This document shows, in pieces, positions 48,846 through 57,112 of a stretch of 64,000 nucleotides of DNA. The position numbers and the translations under genes were made by a program. The DNA lies in NCBI RefSeq assembly GCF_900095745.1, contig NZ_FMIR01000019.1, positions 667,830-731,829 of the forward strand, written 5' to 3'. Positions within the stretch are counted from its first letter, which is position 1; every line of letters starts with the position of its first letter. The notes beneath the pieces were generated by a model. The model did no database searches and had not been told where the DNA came from. It worked only from the letters and a program-made list of their open reading frames with translations. This DNA comes from Microbacterium oxydans. Its GTDB lineage: Bacteria; Actinomycetota; Actinomycetes; Actinomycetales; Microbacteriaceae.

Positions 48846-49560
48846 GGTGTGCTCCTTGGATTCGTTCGATCACCGTGAGGACGGCGTCGAGGGTCTGGGG
48901 GAAATCGAGTTCCGTCGAATCGACGACCTCGACGCCTTCTGCGGCGTTGAGGAAGTCGACGACGGCGCTGTCTGAGGCGTCGCGCTTGTGCAACGCCGCG
49001 GCGACAGCAGCCGCGTTCTCGCCGGCGAGTTCAGCGGCACGTCGAGCGGCCCGTACTTCGGGGGCCGCGGTGAGGAGGATCCGCACGGGAGCGTCCGGTG
49101 CGACGACGGTCGTGATGTCGCGGCCTTCGACCACGACAGCCGGGTACGACGACTCGGCGACGAGCGTGCGGAACAGCTCGTTCACCTGGGCCCGCACCGC
49201 GGGCACGCGTGCCACGCCGCTCACGGCACCGGAGACCCGCGGGTCCCGGATGGCTTCGGTGACATCGGCATCACCGACGCGCACGGTGCGGTCATCGGGG
49301 TCGAGCCCCAGTCGCACCGGGAAATCGGATGCCGCGGCGAGAACCTCGTCGGCATCGGAGGTGTCGGCGCCACGGTCCAGCACGTGCCAGGCGAGTGCGC
49401 GGTACGCGGAGCCCGTGTCGAGGTAGCCGAAACCGAGCGTGCGGGCCACGGCCTTCGACACGCTGGACTTGCCCGAACCGGCAGGGCCGTCGATGGCGAT
49501 GAACTTGTGGGCGTCGGTCGCAGAAGCCGATGCCGCAGACGGGGTGGTGGTGTCAGTCAT
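48838..49560 (-). CDS. cmk: Cytidylate kinase, 240 aa
   Basis: This enzyme phosphorylates CMP and dCMP to the diphosphates. The P-loop is IDGPAGSGKSSVSKAVA; the NMP-binding region contains LDTGSAYRALAWHVLD; VVEGRDITTVVAPDAPV and HKRDASDSA complete the family pattern. A 20-residue Ser/Ala-rich N-terminal extension precedes the core. ATG 49560 is chosen, overlapping the prephenate dehydrogenase stop by eight bases. Gene order with tyrA, rluB and der is conserved in actinobacteria. Confidence 0.95.
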   Translation of the reverse strand: MTDTTTPSAASASATDAHKFIAIDGPAGSGKSSVSKAVARTLGFGYLDTGSAYRALAWHVLDRGADTSDADEVLAAASDFPVRLGLDPDDRTVRVGDADVTEAIRDPRVSGAVSGVARVPAVRAQVNELFRTLVAESSYPAVVVEGRDITTVVAPDAPVRILLTAAPEVRAARRAAELAGENAAAVAAALHKRDASDSAVVDFLNAAEGVEVVDSTELDFPQTLDAVLTVIERIQGAHRG

Positions 49561-50689
49561 TCGTGTTCCCCGCAATCCGCCAGCCGCGTTCCTGGAGCCC
49601 GGTGATCGCCCCGTGAAGTGCGGCAGGGTCGACGCTGATCTCGGCCAGGCCGAACTGCGCCCCGGGCGAATGCTCGAGTCGCAGGTCCTCGACGTTCACG
49701 CCGAGTTCTCCGAGCTCGCCGAACAGGCGACCCAGTTGACCGGCGGTGTCGTCGATCATGACGACGAGCGACTCGAATCGCTGGTTCTGTCCGTGCTTTC
49801 CGGGAAGACGGTCGACGCCGTCGTTGCCCTGACGGATCGTCTCCGCGACGATGCGCCGGGCACCGGGAGCACCCGGCTCACGCAGTGCGGCGGCGACATC
49901 GGCGAGATCGCCCGCGAGAGCGTCGAGGATCTCGACGACGGGACCGGCGTTGGCGCCGAGGATCTGCACCCAGAGCTCGGGAGCCGAGGCGGCGATGCGG
50001 GTGGTGTCGCGTACTCCCTGGCCGGCGAGGCGCAGAGCGCCCTCCTCGGCATCCGCGAGACGGCCGGCGAGCAGGCTCGCCACCACCTGCGGCACATGGG
50101 AGGTGAGCGCGACGGAGCGGTCGTGCTCCTCCGGCGTCATCTCGAGCGGCATGGCACCCACGTCGAGGGCGAGGGCTTCGACCAGGGCGAGATCGGCGGC
50201 CTTCGTGTCTTCGTCGCGGCACACGACCCAGGGGCGACCGACGAAGAGGTCGGCGCGCGCCGAGATCGCTCCCCCGCGCTCGCGCCCGGCGAGCGGGTGG
50301 GAGCCGATGTAGCGGGTGAGGTCCACGCCGCGCGACTGCAGCGTGCGGAACGGCTCGAGCTTCACGCTGGCGACGTCGGTGACGACGGCCTCCGGGAAGC
50401 GCTCCAGCTCGGCCTGGATCACGTCGGCGGTGACGTCGGGCGGCACGGCCACCACGATCAGAGCGGGCTCGTCATCGTCGGCAGCGAGGCGACCGGCACC
50501 GTAGTCGACCGCGAGGCGCAGCTGCGCGGGCGAAGCATCCGTCAGGACGACGTCGATGCCCTTCGATCGGAGCGCATGTCCGACGCTCGACCCGAGCAGA
50601 CCGGCACCGACGACGCGGACGGTACCGGAGAGCCGTGGCGCGACGGCGCCTGCCCTCCGCGCCGTGGGCGCACTCGTCGTATCGGTCAT
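49553..50689 (-). CDS. tyrA: Prephenate dehydrogenase, 378 aa
   Basis: This NAD(P)-dependent enzyme turns prephenate into 4-hydroxyphenylpyruvate for tyrosine synthesis. The Rossmann motif is VRVVGAGLLGSSVGHALR; IVVAVPPDVTADVI, DVASVK and IGSHPLAGRERGG are TyrA hallmarks. A C-terminal ACT-like region (SLVVMIDDTAGQLGRLFGELGELGVNVEDLRLEH) probably confers tyrosine feedback control. It overlaps rluB by four bases upstream and cmk by eight downstream. Confidence 0.93.
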   Translation of the reverse strand: MTDTTSAPTARRAGAVAPRLSGTVRVVGAGLLGSSVGHALRSKGIDVVLTDASPAQLRLAVDYGAGRLAADDDEPALIVVAVPPDVTADVIQAELERFPEAVVTDVASVKLEPFRTLQSRGVDLTRYIGSHPLAGRERGGAISARADLFVGRPWVVCRDEDTKAADLALVEALALDVGAMPLEMTPEEHDRSVALTSHVPQVVASLLAGRLADAEEGALRLAGQGVRDTTRIAASAPELWVQILGANAGPVVEILDALAGDLADVAAALREPGAPGARRIVAETIRQGNDGVDRLPGKHGQNQRFESLVVMIDDTAGQLGRLFGELGELGVNVEDLRLEHSPGAQFGLAEISVDPAALHGAITGLQERGWRIAGNTND

Positions 50690-51492
50690 TCGTTCTCCTG
50701 CTCGCCTGGCGCCTCGGCGACACCGGAATCACGGCGCGACAAGGTCAAAAGCGCGCCAAGTTCGATTTTAGTCAGTTCCCGCGTCTTCCCGGCCGGGAGG
50801 GTTCCCAGGTGGAGCGGTCCGAACTGCCGACGCACCAGTTCGGTGACCGGGTGGCCGACCGCGGCGAGCATCCGGCGCACGATGCGGTTGCGTCCGGAGT
50901 GCAGCGTCAGCTCGACCAGGCTCGACCCGCGCGAGGTGTCCAGCAGACGCGCCTTGTCGGCGGCGATCAGACCGTCCTCGAGCTCGATGCCCTTCGTGAG
51001 CTTCGAGATCGTCTGGGCCAGCACCGTGCCCTCGACCTTGGCGATGTACACCTTGGTCACGCCGAACGACGGGTGCGCCAGCACATGGGCGAGCTCGCCG
51101 TCGTTGGTCAGGATGAGCAGGCCGCTGGTCTCGGCGTCGAGGCGGCCGACGTTGTAGAGGCGCTCCTCGTAGTCCTCGGTGAAGCGACGGAGGTCGGGAC
51201 GACCGCTCTCGTCCTTCATGCTGCTGACGACCCCGGTGGGCTTGTTGAGCATGACGTAGCGCTTGGAGACGTCCAGCTGCACGGCGCTGCCGTCGACGTC
51301 GACGAGGTCGTGCTCCGGGTCGATGCGCCGGCCGAGCTCGGAGACGACGATGCCGTTGACGCGGATGCGCCCCTCGGTGATGTACTGCTCGACGACGCGG
51401 CGTGAAGCCACCCCGGCGGCGGCGAGCACCTTCTGCAGACGAACGCCCTCGGGGGCGCCCTCGGAGTCGGTGGAGGCCTCGAAGCCAGTCAT
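50686..51492 (-). CDS. rluB: 23S rRNA pseudouridine synthase RluB-type, 268 aa
   Basis: The protein has an N-terminal S4 domain (VRLQKVLAAAGVASRRVVEQYITEGRIRVNG) and a RsuA/RluB-type catalytic domain with the active Asp in VGRLDAETSGLLILTNDG and the RNRIVRRMLAAVGHPVTEL motif. It should modify helix 89-region uridine in 23S rRNA by analogy with RluB; the precise site is not provable here. It overlaps scpB and tyrA by four bases each. Confidence 0.92.
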   Translation of the reverse strand: MTGFEASTDSEGAPEGVRLQKVLAAAGVASRRVVEQYITEGRIRVNGIVVSELGRRIDPEHDLVDVDGSAVQLDVSKRYVMLNKPTGVVSSMKDESGRPDLRRFTEDYEERLYNVGRLDAETSGLLILTNDGELAHVLAHPSFGVTKVYIAKVEGTVLAQTISKLTKGIELEDGLIAADKARLLDTSRGSSLVELTLHSGRNRIVRRMLAAVGHPVTELVRRQFGPLHLGTLPAGKTRELTKIELGALLTLSRRDSGVAEAPGEQENE

Positions 51493-52094
51493 CGGATGGT
51501 CCCTTCGTCGAAACCGTCTGCACCGTCATCGAGCAGAGGGGAGATCGGGGGCAGCTCGTCCAGCGAGTTGATGCCCAGGTGCTGCAGGAGTGCGTCGGTG
51601 GTGCCGTAGTTGATCGCGCCGGTCTCGGAGTCGGCGAAGAGCTCGGTGATCAGACCGCGGGCGAGGAGGGTGCGCACGACGGAGTCGACGTTCACCGCAC
51701 GGATGGAGGCGACCTGACTACGCGTCACCGGCTGCTTGTACGCGATGACCGCCAACGTCTCGAGCGCCGCCTGGGAAAGGCGCGCGGGAGCCTGTCCGCC
51801 GACGAACTCGGCGACCAGCGAATCGAGGTCCTCGCGCACATACAGACGCCAGCCACCACCGACCTCGCGGAGTTCGAACCCCCGGCGAGGGCCTTTGCCG
51901 TTGCCGTCGTAGTCGTCGACAAGCGTCTCGAGTGTCTGCCGCACGGCAGGCACCGGAGAGCCGACCGCGGCGGCCAGTGCCACCAGTCCGAGCGGCTCGT
52001 CGACGATGAGGAGGATGGCCTCGATGCGTTCGGACAGCGGGATCTCGGTCGCCTCGGTCGCCTCGTCGACGGTCTCGGTCATGTCATCGGTCAT
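51489..52094 (-). CDS. scpB: Segregation and condensation protein B, 201 aa
   Basis: ScpB is the kleisin-interacting (KITE) subunit of the SMC complex and consists of two winged helices. Here these are SERIEAILLIVDEPLGLVALAAAV at the start and LSQAALETLAVIAYKQPVTRSQVASIRAVNVDSVVRTLLARGLI in the second domain, the strongest ScpB signature. The acidic C-terminal tail is usual. ATG 52094 gives MTDDMTETVDEATE and overlaps scpA by 11 bases. Confidence 0.95.
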   Translation of the reverse strand: MTDDMTETVDEATEATEIPLSERIEAILLIVDEPLGLVALAAAVGSPVPAVRQTLETLVDDYDGNGKGPRRGFELREVGGGWRLYVREDLDSLVAEFVGGQAPARLSQAALETLAVIAYKQPVTRSQVASIRAVNVDSVVRTLLARGLITELFADSETGAINYGTTDALLQHLGINSLDELPPISPLLDDGADGFDEGTIR

Positions 52095-52932
52095 AGTCGG
52101 CCCCCAGGGTCGCAAGAGTCTCGTCCGACCAGGAGTCGGCGGCCCAGCGCAGCGTGAGCTCGCCGAGCGGTTCCAGTTGTTCGAAAGACAGGGCCGCGTG
52201 GCGGTACAGCTCCAGCACCGAGATGAAGCGCGCGACGACGATGCCGGGCTCGCTCACCCCCGAGACCAGCTCGCGGAAGCTCAACGACTCCGTGCCGCGC
52301 AGCAGTGTGACGACGATCGCCGCCTGCTCGCGGATGCTGACCAGCGGCGCGTGCAGATGATCGAGGCCGACGTGCGGGATCTCCTTGGGCGCGAAGGCCA
52401 GCAGCGCGAGTGCGGCGAAGTCGTCGGCGGTCAGCGACCACACGAGCTCGGGCGTCTGCTTGCGGTGCTTCTCGTCGAGGCGTGCCGCGCGGACGTGTCG
52501 ACGGTCCTCGCGCTGCAGGCACCGGGCGAACCACGCCGAGACCTCCTTGAAGGCGCGGTACTGCAGCAGGCGCGCGAACAGCAGGTCGCGTGCCTCCAGC
52601 AGCGCGACGGCCTCGGCATCCACCAGTTCGCCCTGCGGGAGGAGGCCGGCCACCTTCATGTCGAGCAGCGTCGCCGCGACGACGAGGAATTCGGACGCCT
52701 GGTCCAGCTCCTCATCGTTCTCGAGCTGACCGAGGTAGGCGATGAACTCGTTCGTGACCGCGCTCAGCGAGACCTCGGTGATGTCCATCTCGTGCTTCGA
52801 GATGAGGTTCAGGAGCAGATCGAACGGGCCGTCGAAGTTGGACAGCGAGACCCGGAAGCCGGGCTCGGCCGTATCGCCCGCGCTCTCTTCGAGCGTCGCG
52901 TCGACGGATCCCTCGCTAGGCGACAGCGCCAC
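52084..52932 (-). CDS. scpA: Segregation and condensation protein A, 282 aa
   Basis: ScpA is the kleisin that bridges SMC heads in chromosome condensation. The N-terminal SMC-binding part is FDGPFDLLLNLISKHEMDITEVSLSAVTNEFIAYL, followed by EFLVVAATLLDMKVAGLLP; the C-terminal winged helix is VVARFISVLELYRHAALSFEQLEPLGEL. GTG 52932 is preferred, inside the last codons of parA (17-nt overlap) with GGAG ten bases upstream; the first 20 residues are poorly conserved, so a slightly different start is possible. Confidence 0.93.
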   Translation of the reverse strand: MALSPSEGSVDATLEESAGDTAEPGFRVSLSNFDGPFDLLLNLISKHEMDITEVSLSAVTNEFIAYLGQLENDEELDQASEFLVVAATLLDMKVAGLLPQGELVDAEAVALLEARDLLFARLLQYRAFKEVSAWFARCLQREDRRHVRAARLDEKHRKQTPELVWSLTADDFAALALLAFAPKEIPHVGLDHLHAPLVSIREQAAIVVTLLRGTESLSFRELVSGVSEPGIVVARFISVLELYRHAALSFEQLEPLGELTLRWAADSWSDETLATLGADYDR

Positions 52933-53806
52933 GGGCGACCAGCTCCCGCGCCAGCCGCAGGTATGCCTGAGCGGCCGCGTGCTCGGGGGCGAACTCGGTG
53001 ATGGGCACACCCGACACCGAGGCATCGGGGAACTTCACGGTACGGCCGATCACGGTCTCCAGCACATCGTCTCCGAAGGCCTCGACCACGCGCTCGAGGA
53101 CCTCGCGGGAGTGCAGGGTGCGCGGGTCGTACATCGTCGCCAGCAGACCGTCCATCGTGATGGAGGGGTTCAGTCGGTCGCGCACCTTGTCGATCGTCTC
53201 GATGAGCAGTGCCACACCGCGCAGGGCGAAGAACTCGCACTCGAGCGGGATGATCACGCCGTGTGCGGCCGTGAGGGCGTTGACCGTGAGGATGCCGAGC
53301 GAGGGCTGGCAGTCGATGAGGATGACGTCGTACTCCCCCGCGACCTGGCGCAGGACACGGGCGAGGATCGTCTCGCGGGCGACCTCGTTGACGAGGTGCA
53401 CCTCAGCAGCCGACAGGTCGATGTTCGCGGGCATCACGTCGAGGCCCTCGACGCTGGAGTGCACGATTGCGTCGTGGGCGTCGCGCTTCGTGTCGAGCAG
53501 GAGGTCGTAGATCGTCGGTACGTCGTGCGTCGGGATGCCGAGACCGGCGGACAGCGCGCCCTGCGGGTCGAAGTCGACGGCAAGCACCTTCCGGCCGTAC
53601 TCCGCGAGAGCTGCGGCCAGGTTGATGGACGTCGTCGTCTTGCCGACGCCGCCCTTCTGGTTGCACAGCGCGATGATGCGTGCAGGACCGTGGGACTTCA
53701 GCGGTTCCGGGATCGCGAACCCGTGATACGGACGGCCGGTGGGTCCCATGGGGGTCTCGTCGGCCTTCTGCGCCTTCGCCCTGGACTTCGCCACTTTCTC
53801 AGCCAC
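52916..53806 (-). CDS. ParA-family ATPase, 296 aa
   Basis: This is a deviant Walker ATPase with CNQKGGVGKTTTSINLAAALA, VDFDPQGALSAGLG, IDCQPSLGILTVNAL and the conserved GVALLIETIDKVR. The first 40 residues form a basic and Pro/Gly-rich extension (KVAKSRAKAQK). The gene precedes scpAB in the same order as Rv1708 in M. tuberculosis; no parB accompanies it, so it is likely a chromosome-associated paralogue rather than the partition ParA proper. GTG 53806 follows AGGAGAATCG. Confidence 0.93.
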   Translation of the reverse strand: MAEKVAKSRAKAQKADETPMGPTGRPYHGFAIPEPLKSHGPARIIALCNQKGGVGKTTTSINLAAALAEYGRKVLAVDFDPQGALSAGLGIPTHDVPTIYDLLLDTKRDAHDAIVHSSVEGLDVMPANIDLSAAEVHLVNEVARETILARVLRQVAGEYDVILIDCQPSLGILTVNALTAAHGVIIPLECEFFALRGVALLIETIDKVRDRLNPSITMDGLLATMYDPRTLHSREVLERVVEAFGDDVLETVIGRTVKFPDASVSGVPITEFAPEHAAAQAYLRLARELVARGAVA

Positions 53807-53905
53807 CGATTCTCCTGCTCCTTCGTGCTTGGTCGATTGTACCGGTCGGCCCGTTCCTCAGCCGCCTCGGCACGCGGCACGGCGCCTCTCCCGTGTCGGC
53901 CGACC

Positions 53906-54808
53906 TCAACGCGCGCGCGGGTGCGAGGTGGCGTAGATGTCCCGCAGGGTGTCCACCGAGACGTGCGTGTAGATCTGCGTCGTCGCGACCGACGAGTGCC
54001 CGAGCAGCTCTTGCACCACGCGCACGTCGGCTCCGCCCTGCAGCAGATGCGTCGCGAAGGAGTGCCGCAGCGTGTGCGGCGACACCTCAGAGGTGATCTG
54101 CGCCTTCTCGGCGGCCGCCCGGATCACGAGCCAGGCGCTCTGCCGCGACAGCGGTGCCCCGCGCGCACCGAGGAAGAGCCGGGCCGATGCGCGCCCCTTC
54201 GCCGCGAGCGCCGGGCGGACGCGCGTGAGGTAGGCATCGACCGCCGCACGCGCGAACGAGCCGATCGGCACGATGCGCTCCTTCGAGCCCTTGCCCCACA
54301 GCCGCAGCACATCACCGTGTGCCAGGTCGTCGACGTCGAGCCCGATCGCCTCGGAAACGCGGGCCCCCGTCGCGTAGAGCAGTTCCAGCAGGGCGCGGTC
54401 GCGCACGCCGAGCGGATCCTCCGGCGACGGCGCACCGAGCAGCCGCTCGACCTGATCGATGGTCAGCGCCTTCGGGAGGCGACGCGGGGCTTTGGGGGGA
54501 CGCAGCCGTCCGCTCGGGTCGTCGACCTCGATTCCTTCACGGGCGAGGAATCGATGCCAGCCGCGGACGGACGATTGCAGCCGTGCGAGGCTCGACGACG
54601 CGGGTGCCGGCTCGGCCGAGGCGCGTTCCGCGATGAAGCGGTCGATCACCGCGGCCGTGACGGCCGAGGTGTCGGTGATGCCGTCTGCCGCCAGCCACTC
54701 CGTGTAGCACCCGAGGTCGCGCCGATAGGCGGCGATCGTGTGCTCGCTCAGACCGCGCTCGATCGTGACATGACGCAGGTACGCGTCGAGGGCGCGCTCG
54801 AGCAGCAT
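53906..54808 (-). CDS. xerD: Tyrosine recombinase XerD, 300 aa
   Basis: XerD resolves chromosome dimers at dif during division. The core-binding domain (LDAYLRHVTIERGLSEHTIAAYRRDL) precedes the catalytic domain, whose residues are visible: Arg in TGARVSEAIGL, Lys in WGKGSKER, HTLRHSFATHLL with His-x-x-Arg, His in LLGHSSVATTQIY, and Tyr in IYTHVS. It lies in the housekeeping superoperon with only a 3-nt gap to the NUDIX gene, not in a mobile element. Confidence 0.95.
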   Translation of the reverse strand: MLLERALDAYLRHVTIERGLSEHTIAAYRRDLGCYTEWLAADGITDTSAVTAAVIDRFIAERASAEPAPASSSLARLQSSVRGWHRFLAREGIEVDDPSGRLRPPKAPRRLPKALTIDQVERLLGAPSPEDPLGVRDRALLELLYATGARVSEAIGLDVDDLAHGDVLRLWGKGSKERIVPIGSFARAAVDAYLTRVRPALAAKGRASARLFLGARGAPLSRQSAWLVIRAAAEKAQITSEVSPHTLRHSFATHLLQGGADVRVVQELLGHSSVATTQIYTHVSVDTLRDIYATSHPRAR

Positions 54809-54811
54809 CCC

Positions 54812-55408
54812 TCAGCCCCGATCGCGGAGCCTCTGCGCCGCGGCCAGCACGCCGATCGTGAGGATGCCGTTGTGCATGCGACCCTCGAGAACAGCATCCA
54901 CGACGTCGGCCAGCGGCACCCACTCGACGCGGATGTCGGCTTCCTCGTCCTCCCGATCGTGCGCGCGCTCAGCCGAGGAGATGCCCGTCGCGAGGAAGAT
55001 GTGGATCATCTCGTCGTTACCGCCGGGGGTGGTCCATGAGGAGACCAGCGGCTCCCAGTGGGCGGCCACCAGGTCGGCCTCCTCCGCGAGCTCGCGTCGG
55101 GCGGCCGCGAGCGGCTCCTCCCCCTCGACATCGAGCAGACCCGCGGGCAGCTCCCAATCCCGATGACGGATCGGATGCCGGTACTGCTGGATCAGCAGGA
55201 CACGGCCATCGTCGTCGAGCGCGAGGATCGCCACGGCGCCCGTGTGGTCGACGTACTGCCGCACGATCTCGCCGTCGCCGTAGCGCACGCGGTCGGAGCG
55301 CACGTCCCAGACCCTGCCTTCGTAGACGAGGTCGCTCTGGAGCACCTCCGGCTCGAACGGCTCGTCCCGGAGGGGCTCGATCGACTCAGGCATCGGCCGT
55401 GACGTCAT
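54812..55408 (-). CDS. ADP-ribose pyrophosphatase-type NUDIX hydrolase, 198 aa
   Basis: The Nudix box lies in ELPAGLLDVEGEEPLAAARRELAEEADL, after a strand-rich N-terminal dimerisation region (YEGRVWDVRSDRVRYGDGEIVRQYVDH) typical of ADP-ribose pyrophosphatases. The late TTPGGNDEMIHIFLATGIS and EWVPLADVVDAVLEGRMHNG segments agree with that subgroup. The gene corresponds in position to Rv1700. ATG 55408 overlaps pyrG by 23 bases; ATG 55393 would reduce the overlap to eight and remains possible. Confidence 0.9.
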   Translation of the reverse strand: MTSRPMPESIEPLRDEPFEPEVLQSDLVYEGRVWDVRSDRVRYGDGEIVRQYVDHTGAVAILALDDDGRVLLIQQYRHPIRHRDWELPAGLLDVEGEEPLAAARRELAEEADLVAAHWEPLVSSWTTPGGNDEMIHIFLATGISSAERAHDREDEEADIRVEWVPLADVVDAVLEGRMHNGILTIGVLAAAQRLRDRG

Positions 55409-57095
55409 CGCTCACGTCGAACAGTTCGCTCGCACGGTGACGCTCGATCGCGGCGCCGACGAGACCGCGGAACAGCGGGTGCGGCGCGGTCGGACGCGAG
55501 CGCAGTTCCGGGTGCGCCTGCGTGGCGATGTAGTACGGGTGCACGTCGCGCGGCAGCTCGACGTACTCGACCAGGTCGAGCTCGGGGTTGAGGCCCGAGA
55601 AGACCAGGCCGGCATCCGTCAGACGGTCGCGGTAGGCGTTGTTGACCTCGTAGCGGTGACGGTGCCGCTCGGAGGCCTCCGGCGCACCGTAGAGCTCGCG
55701 GGCGAGCGATCCTTCGGCGAGAGCCGCCTGGTACAGGCCGAGACGCATCGTGCCGCCGAGGTCGCCGCCGTCGAGGATGTCGATCTGCTCCGCCATCGTG
55801 GCGATGACGGGCTCGGAGGTCTCCGGGTCGAACTCGCTCGACGAGGCGCCGACGATGCCGGCCACATCACGCGCGTACTCGATGACCATGCACTGCAGGC
55901 CCAGGCACAGACCGAGCGTCGGGATGCCCTGCTCGCGGGCGAACTTGAGCGCGCCGAGCTTGCCCTCGATGCCGCGGATGCCGAAACCGCCGGGCACGCA
56001 GATGCCGTCGAGCTCGGCCAGCTGCTCCTGAGCGCCTTCCGGCGTCTCGCAGAGGTCCGAGGGGATCCAGCGGATGTTGACCTTGGTCTCCTGCGCGAAA
56101 CCGCCGGCCTTGAGGGCTTCGGTCACCGAGAGGTAGGCGTCGGGCAGGTCGATGTACTTGCCGACCAGGCCGATCGTGACCTCGTGCTTGGGGTTGTGCA
56201 CGGCGTGCAGCACCTTGCTCCAACGGGTCCAGTCGACCTCTTCCGCGGCCTTCTGATCGAGGCCGAGGCGACGCACGATGTACGAGTCGAGCCCCTGGTC
56301 GTTGAGCGTCGACGGGATGTCGTAGATGCTCGGCAGATCGACCGTGTTGATGACGCCTTCGACGTCGACGTCGCACATGAGCGCGATCTTGTTGCGGTTG
56401 CTCGCGCTCACGGGGCGGTCGCTGCGGAGCACGAGCGCGTCGGGCTGGATACCCACCTGACGGAGCGCCGCGACGGAGTGCTGCGTGGGCTTGGTCTTCT
56501 GCTCCCCCGACGCCCCCATGAACGGAACGAGCGACACGTGCACGAAGAACACGCTGTCGCGACCGAGCTCGTGGCGCAGCTGGCGGGCGGATTCGAGGAA
56601 CGGCTGCGACTCGATGTCACCGACCGTGCCGCCGACCTCGGTGATGATCACGTCGGGGCGCGGGTCTTCGCTGGCCTGCAGGCGCATGCGGCGCTTGATC
56701 TCGTCTGTGATGTGCGGGATGACCTGCACGGTGTCGCCGAGGTACTCGCCGCGGCGCTCGCGCGCGATCACCTGCGAGTAGATCTGGCCGGTGGTGACGT
56801 TCGCGGCCTCGGACAGGTTGATGTCGAGGAAGCGCTCGTAGTGGCCGATGTCGAGGTCGGTCTCGGCACCATCGTCCGTGACGAAGACCTCACCGTGCTG
56901 GAACGGGTTCATCGTGCCGGGATCGACGTTCAGATAAGGGTCGAGCTTCTGCATCACGACGCGCAGACCGCGGGCCGTGAGGAGGTTGCCGAGGCTGGCC
57001 GCCGTCAGTCCCTTGCCCAAAGACGAAACGACACCACCAGTCACGAAGATGTGCTTGGTCGTGTCGTTCTTGGGTGCCGCGGAAGAAGAGTTCAT
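55386..57095 (-). CDS. pyrG: CTP synthase, 569 aa
   Basis: PyrG makes CTP from UTP, ATP and glutamine. The synthase domain starts with KHIFVTGGVVSSLGKGLTAASLG and contains KLDPYLNVDPGTMNPFQHGEVFVTDDGAETDLDIGHYERF. The C-terminal glutamine amidotransferase has the oxyanion loop GGFGIRG, nucleophile Cys in LGLCLGLQCM and the His/Glu pair in THPELRSRP-like AQAHPELRS. Start ATG 57095 is preceded directly by an in-frame GTG. The recN gene ends 17 nt upstream. Confidence 0.97.
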   Translation of the reverse strand: MNSSSAAPKNDTTKHIFVTGGVVSSLGKGLTAASLGNLLTARGLRVVMQKLDPYLNVDPGTMNPFQHGEVFVTDDGAETDLDIGHYERFLDINLSEAANVTTGQIYSQVIARERRGEYLGDTVQVIPHITDEIKRRMRLQASEDPRPDVIITEVGGTVGDIESQPFLESARQLRHELGRDSVFFVHVSLVPFMGASGEQKTKPTQHSVAALRQVGIQPDALVLRSDRPVSASNRNKIALMCDVDVEGVINTVDLPSIYDIPSTLNDQGLDSYIVRRLGLDQKAAEEVDWTRWSKVLHAVHNPKHEVTIGLVGKYIDLPDAYLSVTEALKAGGFAQETKVNIRWIPSDLCETPEGAQEQLAELDGICVPGGFGIRGIEGKLGALKFAREQGIPTLGLCLGLQCMVIEYARDVAGIVGASSSEFDPETSEPVIATMAEQIDILDGGDLGGTMRLGLYQAALAEGSLARELYGAPEASERHRHRYEVNNAYRDRLTDAGLVFSGLNPELDLVEYVELPRDVHPYYIATQAHPELRSRPTAPHPLFRGLVGAAIERHRASELFDVSDDVTADA

Positions 57096-57112
57096 CACGG
57101 GCTTCGATCCTA

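Noticed and set aside
52916..53806. ParA as evidence of a plasmid or chromosome origin region
   Set aside because: No parB or parS-like sites; the gene is part of the scpAB operon as in mycobacteria.
53906..54808. Tyrosine recombinase as a sign of an integrated element
   Set aside because: It is XerD in its conserved chromosomal context between the NUDIX and ParA genes.
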